DNA of 23,731 nucleotides from Isoetes engelmannii (GCA_011763485.2 JAANSK020246054.1:1-23731), one strand, 5' to 3'; shown: positions 1 through 9,316, counted from the first letter of the stretch. Made by a program: numbers and translations. The notes: generated by a model not told the origin, from the sequence alone.

Positions 1-921
1 AGAAACCCAAATCCACTTGGCTCCTTCCTTGACACGCCTCCATCTTCTGTATTTGAATGTAATGTACAGAGTTTGCTCTCGAATGCAGTATCTCATTCTT
101 GTGCTTTCCTTCATGATTCTGCATTCGACATTCTCGGCGCTGGACCAACCTTCACAGAAATTTTTGTCTAAAAAAAGCTCAGAAGCATTCACTGTATACA
201 TCTTGAAAGTTTTCTTCACAACCTCAACGTCCTTAAATAAAGCTATGAACATGTTTGTAGCTATATTTATCTTAACATGCCCACATACTCCGCCCTTTTC
301 TTTCAGTGCAGTCGATATTTCTTGTGTCAGCTTTGTTTTCGCCAGGAAAATTGCAAGTGGCATGGAGTAAAGCTGAGAGAGAGGAGGCAAAGGTACTTCG
401 ACTATCTTGCTCTTCCGGGGATAGTATTCATAGCGCCAAAACCAAATTCCCTTTCTTCTGAGCTGCACCGATGTCTGACCTTCAAAGAGTAGAGATCCAA
501 TTTCATATGAAAACAATAGAACACGCTCGTTATGGAGCTCGATGGCTCTAGGTCTTGCACATCCGAAAGACAAAGCCCTGGGAGCAAAAGAATAAAATCA
601 GATTATCAAAAATTATAGCAGAAAAGAGGAAACACAGGAAATACACTCACAATTCGACTGCAGTTCAGGAAAAGTTCGACGAGATCGGATTTTCTCTCTT
701 GCCATTTCAGATGGGGTGTAGAAATGCTTAATCTGCACATACATCTGTCCTTTACTCTCGAAGCCGAGGACTATGGCCTTCCAATGAGCAGAAAGATCAT
801 TCCTCCTACTGCGCTTGACCCGATGTTCACCCTAAGAAGAGGGCTGCAGAGTAACGAAGCTACCAAGAAAAACATTGAAGGATCCCCAATCGTTTTCCAC
901 CGTGATTGAAGAGATCGCCAT
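1..921 (-). CDS. BAH-domain-like protein, 5' part, runs off left edge; carries an in-frame stop
   Basis: Seen: on the minus strand an ATG at 921-919 opens an exon just after a good acceptor (CTTTCAG). It reads MAISSITVENDWGS, then FNVFLGSFVTLQ, then a TAG at 834-832 (codon 30), then AHWKAIVLGFESKGQMYVQI and KHFYTPSEMA. After an intron, a frame of 192 codons stays open from 577 to base 1, including ARPRAIELHNERVLL and FWRYEYYPRKSKIVEV. Known: BAH domains start with a 'G.FV.V.P' strand, then 'W.A.I....' and 'V.VKW.YRPE', and later an 'E.......S' segment; they read histone or protein partners in chromatin. The match is by eye. The frame is kept if the donor is at 646 (GTGTAT). The more canonical donor at 650 (GTGAGT) would shift it. 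The TAG means either a pseudogene, a sequence error, or an alternative transcript that splices to the acceptor ending at 832. The gene continues left of the window. Confidence 0.6.
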
Positions 922-996
922 CTGAAAGCACAATAGAGAGCTAAGCTAAGAAACATCAAACAAACAACAAATCCAGCAGGAGCTTGTGAAGAATAC
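922..996 (-). other. Probable 5'-UTR intron of the BAH-like gene
   Basis: Reading the minus strand, CCCAG|GTATTC at 997/996 is a good donor and CTTTCAG ending at 922 is a good acceptor placed directly before the ATG. The 75-nt length is usual for a small plant intron. The exon above it (997 upward) would be the 5' leader. An alternative acceptor, TTCTTAG ending at 832, would remove the first 30 codons together with the in-frame TAG. Confidence 0.45.
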
Positions 997-1002
997 CTGG
1001 GA

Positions 1003-1446
1003 GCAGAGCTTGGCCGCGATGCGAGGCGCGCGAAACAGAAAAAAAACCGGGTAATTATAGAAAAATAAAAAATACAAAAATAAAACGGCGGCAATGATTC
1101 CTCCCACCCCACTGAACCTAAAACTCGAAAAGTTTTGGAGTTTGCCGAACCTGCCTATGACTGACACCTGGAACGGAGCTCCAGGCCGGGGTTAAAAAAC
1201 CCTGTACATGGGCGTCGCGCGATTTGCCAGGCATTTTCCATGCTGCCTCGACTTTAGGCCCTTATAAGACCCCCGCAATCCTCTAATGTGTATGCTCCCC
1301 CTCTTTAGATATCCCTCTGCCTGGCACAGATTTCATTCCCTTCAACATGCGTGATTGGGAATGTGATATATGATGACGTGGTAGAGTCTTTTATGTCTGA
1401 AACTCGTCTGCTGAATTGTGTTAACATAGTTGGTTGTTTATTGCAG
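1003..1446. promoter_or_regulatory. Upstream region between the minus BAH-like gene and the plus acidic-protein exon
   Basis: This stretch holds no reading frame I believe in. It is GC-richer than most of the window near 1,170-1,270. A TATA-like TTATAAGA lies at about 1,261-1,268 on the plus strand, and a TGATGACGTGG motif (ACGT core, as in bZIP sites) at about 1,371-1,381. It could be a shared divergent promoter, but the upstream exon or exons of the plus-strand gene, which must lie here or have been lost, could not be found. Confidence 0.3.
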
Positions 1447-1775
1447 GTGTGCAGGGTGCTGATGGTGTGAATAATGTACATAATGTGGAGCGAGAGGTCA
1501 TCGTGATTAGCGATAGTTCAGCAGACTCCGCGTCGGAGGCGCATTCGGATGTGGAGTCTGGTAGAAGAGAAGATCCGGATAGTGCAGGTGGTTTTCTAGA
1601 AGGAGCTGAGGAATCTGTCAGGAGCATCTTTGAGGACCTTCGTTTAGCTCTTGCAGAAACACTCGAGCGTATTCAACTGGAGATTGAATTCCTGGAAGAA
1701 CATGGCATGTTGGAGGCCGCAGTCCTTCGCCCGCACCTTAACCTTTGCAGAGGGCTCTTGCTTCGGGAGCTTTGA
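1447..1775 (+). CDS. Terminal exon of an acidic protein with a SUMO-interaction-like motif
   Basis: Seen: a strong acceptor (TTTATTGCAG, ending 1446) opens a frame that runs to TGA at 1773-1775. The frame has no ATG before a late one near its end, so an upstream exon is required. The product reads VQGADGVNNVHNV, then REVIVISDSSADSASE, then an acidic Ser/Asp/Glu stretch, and ends in a predicted amphipathic helix (RLALAETLERIQLEIEFLEE) and RPHLNLCRGLLLREL. Known: VIVIS followed by acidic or Ser residues is the form of a SUMO-interacting motif (hydrophobic core next to D/S). The composition over some 110 codons is far from what noncoding DNA gives. I do not recognise the family. It could be a real gene's last exon or a displaced fragment, since the upstream exons were not found. 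Confidence 0.55.
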
Positions 1776-2330
1776 GAACTTGATGTTCTCAGGCGCCGAC
1801 ATGATCATGAACAACCCCTTCCAAAATGGAGGAACATGGGCCCTTGAATTCTGTGTGCATCCATGTGTATATGCAGGTGTCTTATACAGTATCTCTTGAG
1901 TTTAATGTCCTGTCAATTTCTGCAGAGGAACCCTATGTTTCTTTAGTTTCATGTGCATATCAAGGTTCTCGGAGTGGATGCTGCTATGCTCTCCACTTTC
2001 AGAGTTGTTTAATGGCTTGTATTCTGTATGAGAAATAGCTGTGAGTAGTGCCTTATCACGGTTGATACTGTTGTATATTATGGTGTTTTATATTTCGCTG
2101 TGGTGAATGGTATGTAAGAGAGCTGTTTAATCGCCTCTGTATTGTATCAGAAGTACCTGTAATCACTGTGTTGACGTGTTTAACAGCACTCTGTATATCA
2201 GTGTTTTGTATTTGAAAGTTTGGATGGTACTGTGTATTTCGGTAGTTGCATTTCTGTATGTTCGATGGTGTCCCTTGAAAACTGAAGGGACCATAGAAAC
2301 TGTCTATTTGAAAACTGAAAAAAAAAAAAA
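1776..2330 (+). other. 3' flank of the acidic-protein exon, ending in a 13-A run
   Basis: This T-rich transcribed-looking stretch has no good AATAAA. Two related segments of about 45 bp, each containing TGTTTAAT followed by TGTATTGTAT- or TGTATTCTGTAT-like sequence, lie near 2,004 and 2,123. The motif TTGAAAACTGAA occurs at about 2,274 and 2,309. The stretch stops at an uninterrupted run of 13 A (2,318-2,330). It may be a 3' UTR, or the poly(A) end of a retro-inserted copy; neither is proven. Confidence 0.3.
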
Positions 2331-2708
2331 GGGGTCGCAGATCTGGCATCAAATGCTGAATATCACAAAAAATGGTTCGTCGCATAAAACGTATAATTAT
2401 ACGGCTATTATGCAATGGTTTTCATATGATTGTGTTGCTGTATTTGCATATTGGTATGTCAACGATATTTATAGAGCGCGCAGTACATCTCGGTTGCTTT
2501 TGCAATTTTTCTTAATGGTTTTACCCATGTATGTATATGTTTTTCTCGTATTCCCCTTCTAAAAATACAGTGGTCAACATGCAAGTTGCATGCAAGCATC
2601 GAGGGCTTTTTTCTTTTAAGGGCATGGGGATTGGCCAAGCTTGTTTCCTCCGGATTAGATTGGGGCTTCACGACTTGTGTTTTTGGAGTACTAGGTTTCG
2701 TAGAAAAG

Positions 2709-2888
2709 ATGGGCAGCTATGGCGCAGGCGGAATTGTGACAGGAGTCATGCTATTCCTCAATTTTCTTATGTATTTGATAGTTCTGGGGCTGATGGTCTG
2801 GGCTCTAAACATGGCCATCGGTTCTGGGTTGGGCGCTACCACTGTATCGAGATTTTTAGTCGTTGGGGTCGCCTGCTACTTACATTAA
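2709..2888 (+). CDS. AWPM-19-like membrane protein, N-terminal exon or fragment
   Basis: Seen: from the ATG at 2709 the frame reads MGSYGAGGIVTGVM, then a membrane segment LFLNFLMYLIVLGLMVWALN, then MAIGSGLG and a short tail to TAA at 2888. Known: proteins of the AWPM-19 family (plant plasma-membrane proteins with four membrane segments, about 150-190 residues, often ABA- or stress-linked) begin in just this way, with 'LLFLN..MY.IVLG...W.LN..I'. Only the first membrane segment is present here. The usual second part, which has an 'F..FAL.AGV.G.AS' segment, was not found downstream. The exon may splice at a weak GTTGGG donor near 2,832 to the good acceptor TTTTGCAG at 2,945, but the sequence after that acceptor does not look like the family. 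So it is either a truncated copy or an exon whose partner was lost. Confidence 0.5.
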   Translation: MGSYGAGGIVTGVMLFLNFLMYLIVLGLMVWALNMAIGSGLGATTVSRFLVVGVACYLH

Positions 2889-3504
2889 CAAATAAGCTGC
2901 CCCCCTGTCGCTGTGTGTCGTGTTTTTGCCTGTATTTATTTTGCAGGTAACGTTGAATATCCGGGGAAACGACGGCCTCTATTAAATTCGCAAGGAGTCG
3001 CCATATAGCAGCATAATTGCATGGCCCCCAGGCCGCAACTGCAGGCATAGACATACTGTACACACGAACCTTCAAGCGTGCAGTCTTCCTCATGTCCATG
3101 GACGACAAAACACACACAACACTCAAAACAAACAAAGACACAACCAGTAAGACAACTAATCGTGCGCTTCCATAATCCAGACTGCAACTCCGCTGCCTCC
3201 TCCAACGTTCCGACAACAACGGCATGCAACAAATACATGTCCCAAATTCGCTCTCCAAACAAACACCTTCCACTCTGGAACCATAGGAAATTCAGTGGCA
3301 GGGGCGTTCAAACCCAAATTCGGCAAGCAAGCTGCTCGATTCGTTGCAGACATACGATTTCCCATACTCTACTACCCTAAAACCTTCGGGCCAACCACTG
3401 GCGTGAGGGGTCGGCCAAAGTTATTATAATTTTTTTCTAAACAATTGTATAGTGATGGGACATACTATGTCCCTAATTACCAGAGGCAAGCTATATGGAG
3501 TTGC
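2889..3504. other. Spacer upstream of the glutaredoxin gene
   Basis: A strong polypyrimidine tract and acceptor (TTTATTTTGCAG) ends at about 2,946. Several frames on both strands are open between 2,950 and 3,430, including an ATG-less plus frame of about 70 codons ending at TAA near 3,428. None resembles a family I know, and the openness fits local base composition. The promoter and leader of the glutaredoxin gene should lie here, but no clear TATA box was found. Confidence 0.3.
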
Positions 3505-5143
3505 ATGTTTGCAGAGGAGATGGTGCTCCGCCTAACCATATCCACCGGAACCACTCCTACCAACGTATTAGGGCGGGTGCTTGCAGGTCCGTCTTGCTCG
3601 TATCCTGGTACCCACTTTGGCTGTAAGGCATCGGGAGGCAGAGGCCGGCAATCCTTCAGTTCCGTCCTCAGCTCTCAGAGGCAACGTTATAGTACTGCAA
3701 AGATACGGAGCCAGAGCATATCGGAAGAGGAGCTTAGTGTCAAGGATGCCATTAAGCAAAGGAATCAAGACAACCCTGTTGTAGTGTACTCTAAAACCTG
3801 GTGCTCGTACGTGATTTGTTTTGCTTATTCATCGTTCTTTTGTTGTCAGCTCATGCTTTTAGTACTAGTTTTAGCTTTCCATGCTTCTTGTCCCAAAGTT
3901 TATAGAAGATGTCTTTCACATGCCAGAAATTACGTTGGATACGGTTTGGGTCAGGTTGTAAGTTTCTAGCATAGGAGGATGTAAGAGAGAAAATTTATCG
4001 ACTTTATAACTACCAAATAGGTACAACTCTTCAAACTTTGAGAATTTGCAGCCAAACAAGGAGATCACAATGTGCTAATAATGCAAAGCAGCTCTCCTGA
4101 TCCTTTTGGACAAAAAGAATGATATATGAAGCTATTGTTTGATATTTTTATACCAGGGAAATTCATGGACTGATTAAAATTGAAATCCACCACATTTAAA
4201 AGTAATTAACTTCACGATTATGATGCTGTCGTGAAGCAACCTCAGCCTTTCTTGATCTCATACTTTACCATGCAGCATTAAGAGCATGTTGCATGTCACA
4301 AGTTGGACTACGAATTTACTAGTCTAACATCACTCGTAGGCCAGTACCTAGCTTTTACATGATGAGGATCCTGGTCCTTAAAAGGCCACAAGTTTTTTCC
4401 AGACAGTTGTGGAAGGGTCAAGGGAAAAGAAATTATATTCACAGTTTATGTTTACATTTCTTAATCTCTCTTATCATGTAATGAGCATCTAATTTAGCTG
4501 CATTTTGTTGGTTCTTGCAGGTACTCTGGAAACGTGAAAAGTCTGTTTAAAAGACTTGGAGTTGCATTTTTGTCTGTGGAGCTTGACCAACGTGGTATGT
4601 GTCTTTTTGGTAGAAAAAGATGTGAGAAAAGAATTCTGGGATTGGCTTGTTAGACAGGTTGGTTGAAAGAATCAGAACTATTTTTTTTGTAGGGGATGGG
4701 GCAGAAATCCAAACAGCTTTGCGAAGCCTCACAGGACAATCGACAGTTCCAAACGTATTTATTGGTAAGATGATCTTTAAATCTGTATCATGATATCTTA
4801 CATATACATGATATCTTTAATATGATATCCTTAAATCTGTATTATGATATCTTACATATACAGGCTATCAAGGAAGCTCTGAAATTGCTTGGTTTTTATA
4901 TGAATACATTTTTCTTGGTGCTTTAATATTATATTTTACTGATAAATGGTTATGTTCTGCCAGGAGGAAAACATATAGGAGGTTGTGATGGTGAGTGCAC
5001 TACCATAATTGTATTATTTAGACTTGCTTAACTAAATTGTGTATTGTGTTTAATCGCTTGTTCTTCTGCCAGCTACTATGGCTCTTCATCAGCAAGGCAA
5101 GTTAGCAGACTTGCTTGAAGCTGCAGGACTAAAGTTGCATTGA
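3505..5143 (+). CDS. GRXS12: Plastid class I glutaredoxin, GrxS12 type (five exons)
   Basis: Exons: 3505-3806, 4521-4594, 4693-4764, 4964-4990, 5073-5143; all junctions are GT-AG and keep frame, giving 181 residues. The start may instead be Met at 3520 (176 residues). Residues 1 to about 70 are basic and Ser/Thr/Gly-rich, as in a chloroplast transit peptide. The glutaredoxin fold follows: NPVVVYSKTWCSYSGNVKSL with the active site WC(100)SYS, FKRLGVAFLSVELDQ, the cis-Pro loop TVPN (143-146), and the glutathione-binding GGCD (155-158). The C terminus is LLEAAGLKLH. Known: GrxS12 is a stromal, glutathione-dependent thiol reductase that deglutathionylates proteins by a monothiol mechanism; WCSYS separates it from its WCSYC paralogue GrxC5, which can bind a 2Fe-2S cluster. 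The Cys in GGCD matches the second Cys of the family. Exon 4 is only 27 nt. The active-site Ser codon is split by intron 1. Confidence 0.93.
4777..4862 (+). repeat. 54-bp tandem duplication inside glutaredoxin intron 3
   Basis: TTAAATCTGTATCATGATAT at 4777 recurs as TTAAATCTGTATTATGATAT at 4831, followed in both by CTTACATATACA. The offset is 54 bp. The second copy ends in TATACAG, which makes a possible false acceptor about 100 nt before the true one at 4963. Confidence 0.7.
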
Positions 5144-5392
5144 CCCATGGATATCATCATTCTGGTAAATACTCCAGATTTATTGTGAAGGAGGGAAGGA
5201 TATGTTTGTTAACATGGCCATTGGAGATAATCTAATGCAAATATTAGGTGTCTAATGCACCATTCTAAAATAAGCCCTGATATGCCAGCATGTATTAGTT
5301 GGTTTCGATCGAGCTTTCTGTTTTGGATCTGTTGTGTCTATTAGCATCTTGCTAATTTTCTTGGTAGTCGGTCTTGATGTCGTTCATCTACG

Positions 5393-5398
5393 AATAAA
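5393..5398 (+). terminator. Candidate poly(A) signal of the glutaredoxin gene
   Basis: AATAAA lies 250 nt after the stop codon, a usual 3'-UTR length for a plant gene, and it is the best match in the stretch after the gene. Confidence 0.4.
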
Positions 5399-5658
5399 GC
5401 TAGTTATGGCTGCTAACAACCCAATGAGGAAATACATAGAGACCTAATGTCAAGCTCTGCTTTGATTTACAGGAAATAAAAAATTTTAAGTTCAGGAAAC
5501 GTTGTTGTTCTGGAGCATCCAAAGTAGCTGCGATATTAAGAGGTTGTTAAGAGGCACCTCTGTCTCAATTTTTCTTAAAGATCGGCTTATACTTTTAATG
5601 TGTAATGTATCTAGTAAGAATTTTCTTTTAAATATTAGCACGAACATAATAATGTATA

Positions 5659-5743
5659 GGGGTAGCTCTGGATTCCCGGTTTGGCACCGACCGGCGTAGC
5701 CGGGAGCTGCAAACCGGGAATCCAGGACCGATTGAGCTACCCC
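5659..5743. repeat. Long imperfect hairpin, SINE/MITE-like or structured-RNA-like
   Basis: GGGGTAGCTC (5659-5668) pairs perfectly with GAGCTACCCC (5734-5743). Next inward, TGGATTCCCGGTTTG (5669-5683) pairs perfectly with its complement at 5710-5724. The loop holds a third stem, CCGGC-GTA-GCCGG (5691-5703). Only nine bases on one side (5725-5733) are unpaired between the first two stems. Read on the minus strand, the end GGGGTAGCTCAATCGG resembles the acceptor stem and A box of a tRNA, but I find no B box at the right distance and no anticodon arm, so it is not called a tRNA. Confidence 0.7.
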
Positions 5744-5844
5744 TACAATATCACAGTTGGGGAGCGCAAGATCCAAATCCAAACAGGGAATCCAAGACCG
5801 ATTGAGCTACCCCTACAATATCACAGTTGGGGAGCGCAAGATCC
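5711..5844. repeat. 70-bp tandem duplication overlapping the hairpin's right arm
   Basis: Unit 1 (5711-5780) and unit 2 (5781-5844) share GGGAATCCA, GACCGATTGAGCTACCCC and the sequence on to GGGGAGCGCAAGATCC with very few differences, at a fixed offset of 70. The second unit repeats the right arm of the hairpin without a new left arm. Confidence 0.8.
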
Positions 5845-6124
5845 GGTGATATTTTCAACAATTTGTTGTAATTTCTTACTTGTGCAGCCGGTGGTGAAGA
5901 ATGAAGCAGGGAGATAGCATTCTTTGAAATCGGCTGGGGTGACGTGGGCTCCTAAAAATGGACCTACAAAGAATGTGTGCTTTGGAAAAATCTAGAATAC
6001 CAGTAGGGCATGCTCGAGAGAAAGGAGGAATGTAGGAAGAAGATATAACCGAGTTGGGCTGGACATGGGAAGTCGTTTACTATAAACATTCGTGAGTAAT
6101 TGAAATTAAAATTTGTTGAGGTCT
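5845..6124. other. No gene seen
   Basis: Mixed sequence between the 70-bp repeats and the inverted-repeat element. Open frames here are short and do not resemble any family known to me. Confidence 0.4.
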
Positions 6125-6388
6125 CTAAGGGGGTTTCCCATGGGCGTGGACTTGAGCGACGGATCAGGTTTGAGACCTCCACAAAAAGTATATCACTCAT
6201 TACTTTTCGCTCAGGTAGTAGACTTGGATTCGACTTGGATTTCATCTAACGGCTGATATTTTGTTCTCATGCAGCATTCGGCTTAGATCTTCAGACAAAT
6301 TTCTTTAGGTCTGCCAATCCATGGGAACCCAGAAACCTTGCTCCAGAGGAGCATTCAGGTTTCAGGTTCCATGGGAAACCCCCCTAAG
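6125..6388. mobile_element. Candidate MITE with about 20-bp terminal inverted repeats
   Basis: CTAAGGGGGTTTCCCATGGG at 6125-6144 faces CCATGGGAAACCCCCCTAAG at 6369-6388. The second is the reverse complement of the first apart from one extra C and one end base. The spacing gives an element of 264 bp with no coding potential, a typical MITE size. Similarity extends a little outside (GAGGTCT... on the left, ...AGGCATCCTC on the right), so the true ends may be up to 10 bp further out. No clear target-site duplication could be fixed by eye, and the superfamily is unknown. Confidence 0.5.
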
Positions 6389-8760
6389 AGGCATCCTCTT
6401 TAGATGATTGTGATCTATGAAACACTGCAAATCGCCCATCAAAACCAAGTAATTCTATTTCATAAAGTTCACTTAGAAAACACATTCTCTACCTAGCACT
6501 GAATCCACTCTAGTGCAAGGCAATAGAAAGCTAGAAAGGAGGAGCAAATGATAAGTGTAAAATGTTGTGAAGCTAAATAGTTGTCATAGTCTACTTTTTA
6601 ACCGCTCATAGAATTCTCATAATGCAAAAGGTCCATGATTCTTATGAAGAAATGCCAATGGGATAGGAAAGAGAATGAATTGATTGAACCATAGAATGTG
6701 AGAAAAAGACCACAACCTTGGCCTCCACGCATATGAACAATGCATATAAATGACGTCAAGGTTGGATCATCTATAAAATTTAAGCCTATTTTTTGTTTTT
6801 TGTCTGCATCTCAAATGAAGTTGTATACTTTTTTCCAATATACAACTTAAATTAACACGTTTGTAGTAAGTAGATAGATATTCAAAAGGGGACTATCATT
6901 ATGATAATTAGTTGAACATGGGATACAAAAAGTTTGACAAAGTTTTGGAGCTCCAATGTTTCTCTTAAGAAATTAGTCACAATTACCTACATGTCTACAA
7001 TTCCATTATGTCGAGAGTTGCCACATAGGTTTTCACTGTCAGTTTCAGATCGGAATGAGTATACACCACATTTTCAGCTTCAGCCTGAAATGATGTTTGT
7101 CTAATTGTATTACATTTTATCCAGTCTCCATTTTCTTTGTCAAAATGCAAGAGGTAGCATGGAGGTTCGGGCACGACTCTTGTAGGATGGTACCATCAAT
7201 GTTGTTTGCAAAAACTCTTTAATGCACACTGTCATTTCATTATTAGGCAACTTACAAATGGGCTTATTACAAATATGCAAATTTGCACCTAGAACCTTTC
7301 CTTTTTGTGGAGCATTACTCAGAAACATTTTCTCAGCTAGCATACCCCTCTTTTTTGTTGAATCCATTATACACGCTTAATTGCTTTCGCTTTGTCTAAA
7401 GGAGCAGTCATTTTTGCTATTACTAGTCCTACAAAGACATCCTAAAAATGGCGAACATTCTATATTGCAACACATATATCAAATACAGAACAAACATTAC
7501 GGTCTTCGAAAATAAATTATATGGAGTATGTTATGGTACAAGCACGGGGGAGTGGTCCATGGTGAAAGAGCTATATGGATTTGGGAAAGCTATGTAAATA
7601 TTGGAAAGTAGCCCAATGATATAAGGGCAAGTGGAATATTAATCTAAAATTATATTTAAAACATTGCCCATGTATTGGGAGGTACATTTACATTAACTTA
7701 TGACATGGGAAGATCATTGGCATCTATATTATGAGGAGACAATTATAAAGAAAAAGGAGAACAACAAATATCTTAGAAGGGTTGTGATATTCAAGCACAA
7801 AGGGAGGCAAAGAGATTTAAAAGAAGGCTTTTAAGAAACATTTCACAAGATGATAACTATTAAATAGAACATATTTTTTATCATCCACGGAGACCAATTG
7901 GCCTATGGGACCAACGAATTCTTAAAACGGTGGGCCAACGAATATATAAAGGAGGACCATCTGTTACCTTAAAAAGCATGCGACCAACTAATTTTATAAA
8001 GATAAGATAAGAATTTTATCGTCCATGAAACCCAATCGGGTTATGGGACCCAAGGGGGGCATAGGCCCAACAAAACATACACAGAGGGGAATAAATCCCA
8101 TCACCAAACAGACACACAAATTTGAATTTTTATGAACATGAAGAAAACGAAATTCCAAAATCAAAGCAAAAGGGCGGCGAAGAGGTAACTGAACCGAGGG
8201 GGGGGGGGATCCCTAGGAATACCCGATCCAGAAGTTTGCTGGCCATTGGTTAAGGATAAATGATGAGCCCTTTCGATACACTTCCCATTTCTGGCCTCCC
8301 AAACTTTACATAGCTCGTCTCGTCGACGAGTGAGCTGGATAGGGGAGAGGTCTTCCTGCACCGAGAAATGCGTACCCTCGAGATGACTGCCACGTTGTAA
8401 TACATGCAACTTGCCCTATGAAGTGGAGAACTATACCAGAAGATGGCGAAGGTGGTTGGGCCGATGTGCCCCCACCCTCTGCACTGTAAAAGTCCTTGGG
8501 ACCATGATGTGCATGGTATGCGCAAAAAAGTGAGCCGCTGCCTGCGATCAGTGCCGACTTGCCAACAGTTCTGGAAGATAGCCTTGGCCTCTGTCTTTCC
8601 TATGTAGCGATTCTACAGGCCATCGACTGCTTATGGCACCGCAGAGTTTCATGTAATGGCAGTTACTGGAGCACGCTACTAAACCTTTTCCTTTGCCTGA
8701 AGCCAATCCAATCCAGTTACATAATCCTTATTTCTATCCAGAGATCAATGTAAATTCCCT
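6389..8760. other. AT-rich intergenic stretch, no convincing gene
   Basis: Frames are short. A run of G (about 8,199-8,209) and a GC-richer patch (8,160-8,700) with open frames on both strands are present, but nothing matches a known family. Two related segments, each with TTTTATC.TCCA and TATGGGACC, occur near 7,877 and 8,015, suggesting an old duplication of about 137 bp offset. Confidence 0.4.
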
Positions 8761-9007
8761 GATCGGGTGACTGCAGTGTAGCAGCGGTGATCAATTGCGA
8801 GTAAGCCAATGTACAACCTTTTAGAGGTGGACTGGTTGGGTAGTAGAGTATTGTGCCATAACAATTTTGTTATACCTTGATCGGTGACTGCGGTGTAGCA
8901 ATGGTGATCAATTGCCAGTAAGCAAGTGTATAGCTTTGCATGTATGGCCTTTCAGAGGTGGACCCGATTGGGCAGTAGAGTACTGTGCCATAACAATTTT
9001 GTTATGC
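8761..9007. repeat. Two-copy tandem repeat of about 118-129 bp
   Basis: Copy 1 (8761-8878) and copy 2 (8879-9007) both run from GATCGG(G)TGACTGC through GGTGATCAATTGC and AGAGGTGGAC to GTGCCATAACAATTTTGTTA. Copy 2 carries a small insertion near AGCTTTGCATGTATGG. ATAACAATTTTGTTAT at each unit end is nearly palindromic. Confidence 0.8.
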
Positions 9008-9316
9008 CTTAATGGAGTTCCAGTTTATGCAAAGTTCTTTATTGTTTGTCTGTGTATTCAATGATTTGAAGATGTTCAAAGAGCCAAAGAGCCCAAATTC
9101 CTTAAATCATATTAGAGTCTAAGCCACTTTTTGCACAAGCAAGCAAGGCCAGTATGATAGTCAATCGTATAGGCACGACCCTATCGTAGCAATAAAAGAG
9201 ATAATAATTTGACAATGTGGCTCTAAAACTACTTGAAGCAGAGAAAGTTCACGAAGAGCACATATGCCAATTATTCTCTTGGGTGATGAGGGTATATGGA
9301 ACAAATAAACAGGTGC

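Noticed and set aside
771-1112. Minus-strand frame of 113 codons rich in Phe and Leu
   Set aside because: It overlaps the BAH-like exon in another frame and crosses the probable 5'-UTR intron; its hydrophobic look comes from T-rich sequence.
2056-2415. Minus-strand frame of 119 codons
   Set aside because: It runs through the A13/T13 tract and the T-rich 3' flank, has no family likeness, and its composition is low-complexity.
2836-3365. Several overlapping minus-strand frames, some hydrophobic and Cys-rich
   Set aside because: Three frames are open over the same GC-rich bases with no start context, splice support or known motif, so composition explains them.
3170-3430. ATG-less plus frame upstream of the glutaredoxin gene, ending with a basic stretch
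   Set aside because: I considered it as a transit-peptide exon, but no donor fits, the glutaredoxin exon has its own start, and the length is within chance for this composition.
5659-5743. tRNA gene on the minus strand
   Set aside because: Acceptor-like and A-box-like ends exist, but there is no anticodon arm or properly spaced B box, and the inner pairing is that of a long hairpin.
8761-9007. CRISPR-like repeat
   Set aside because: There are only two long copies lying directly next to each other with no spacers, in a plant-type sequence.
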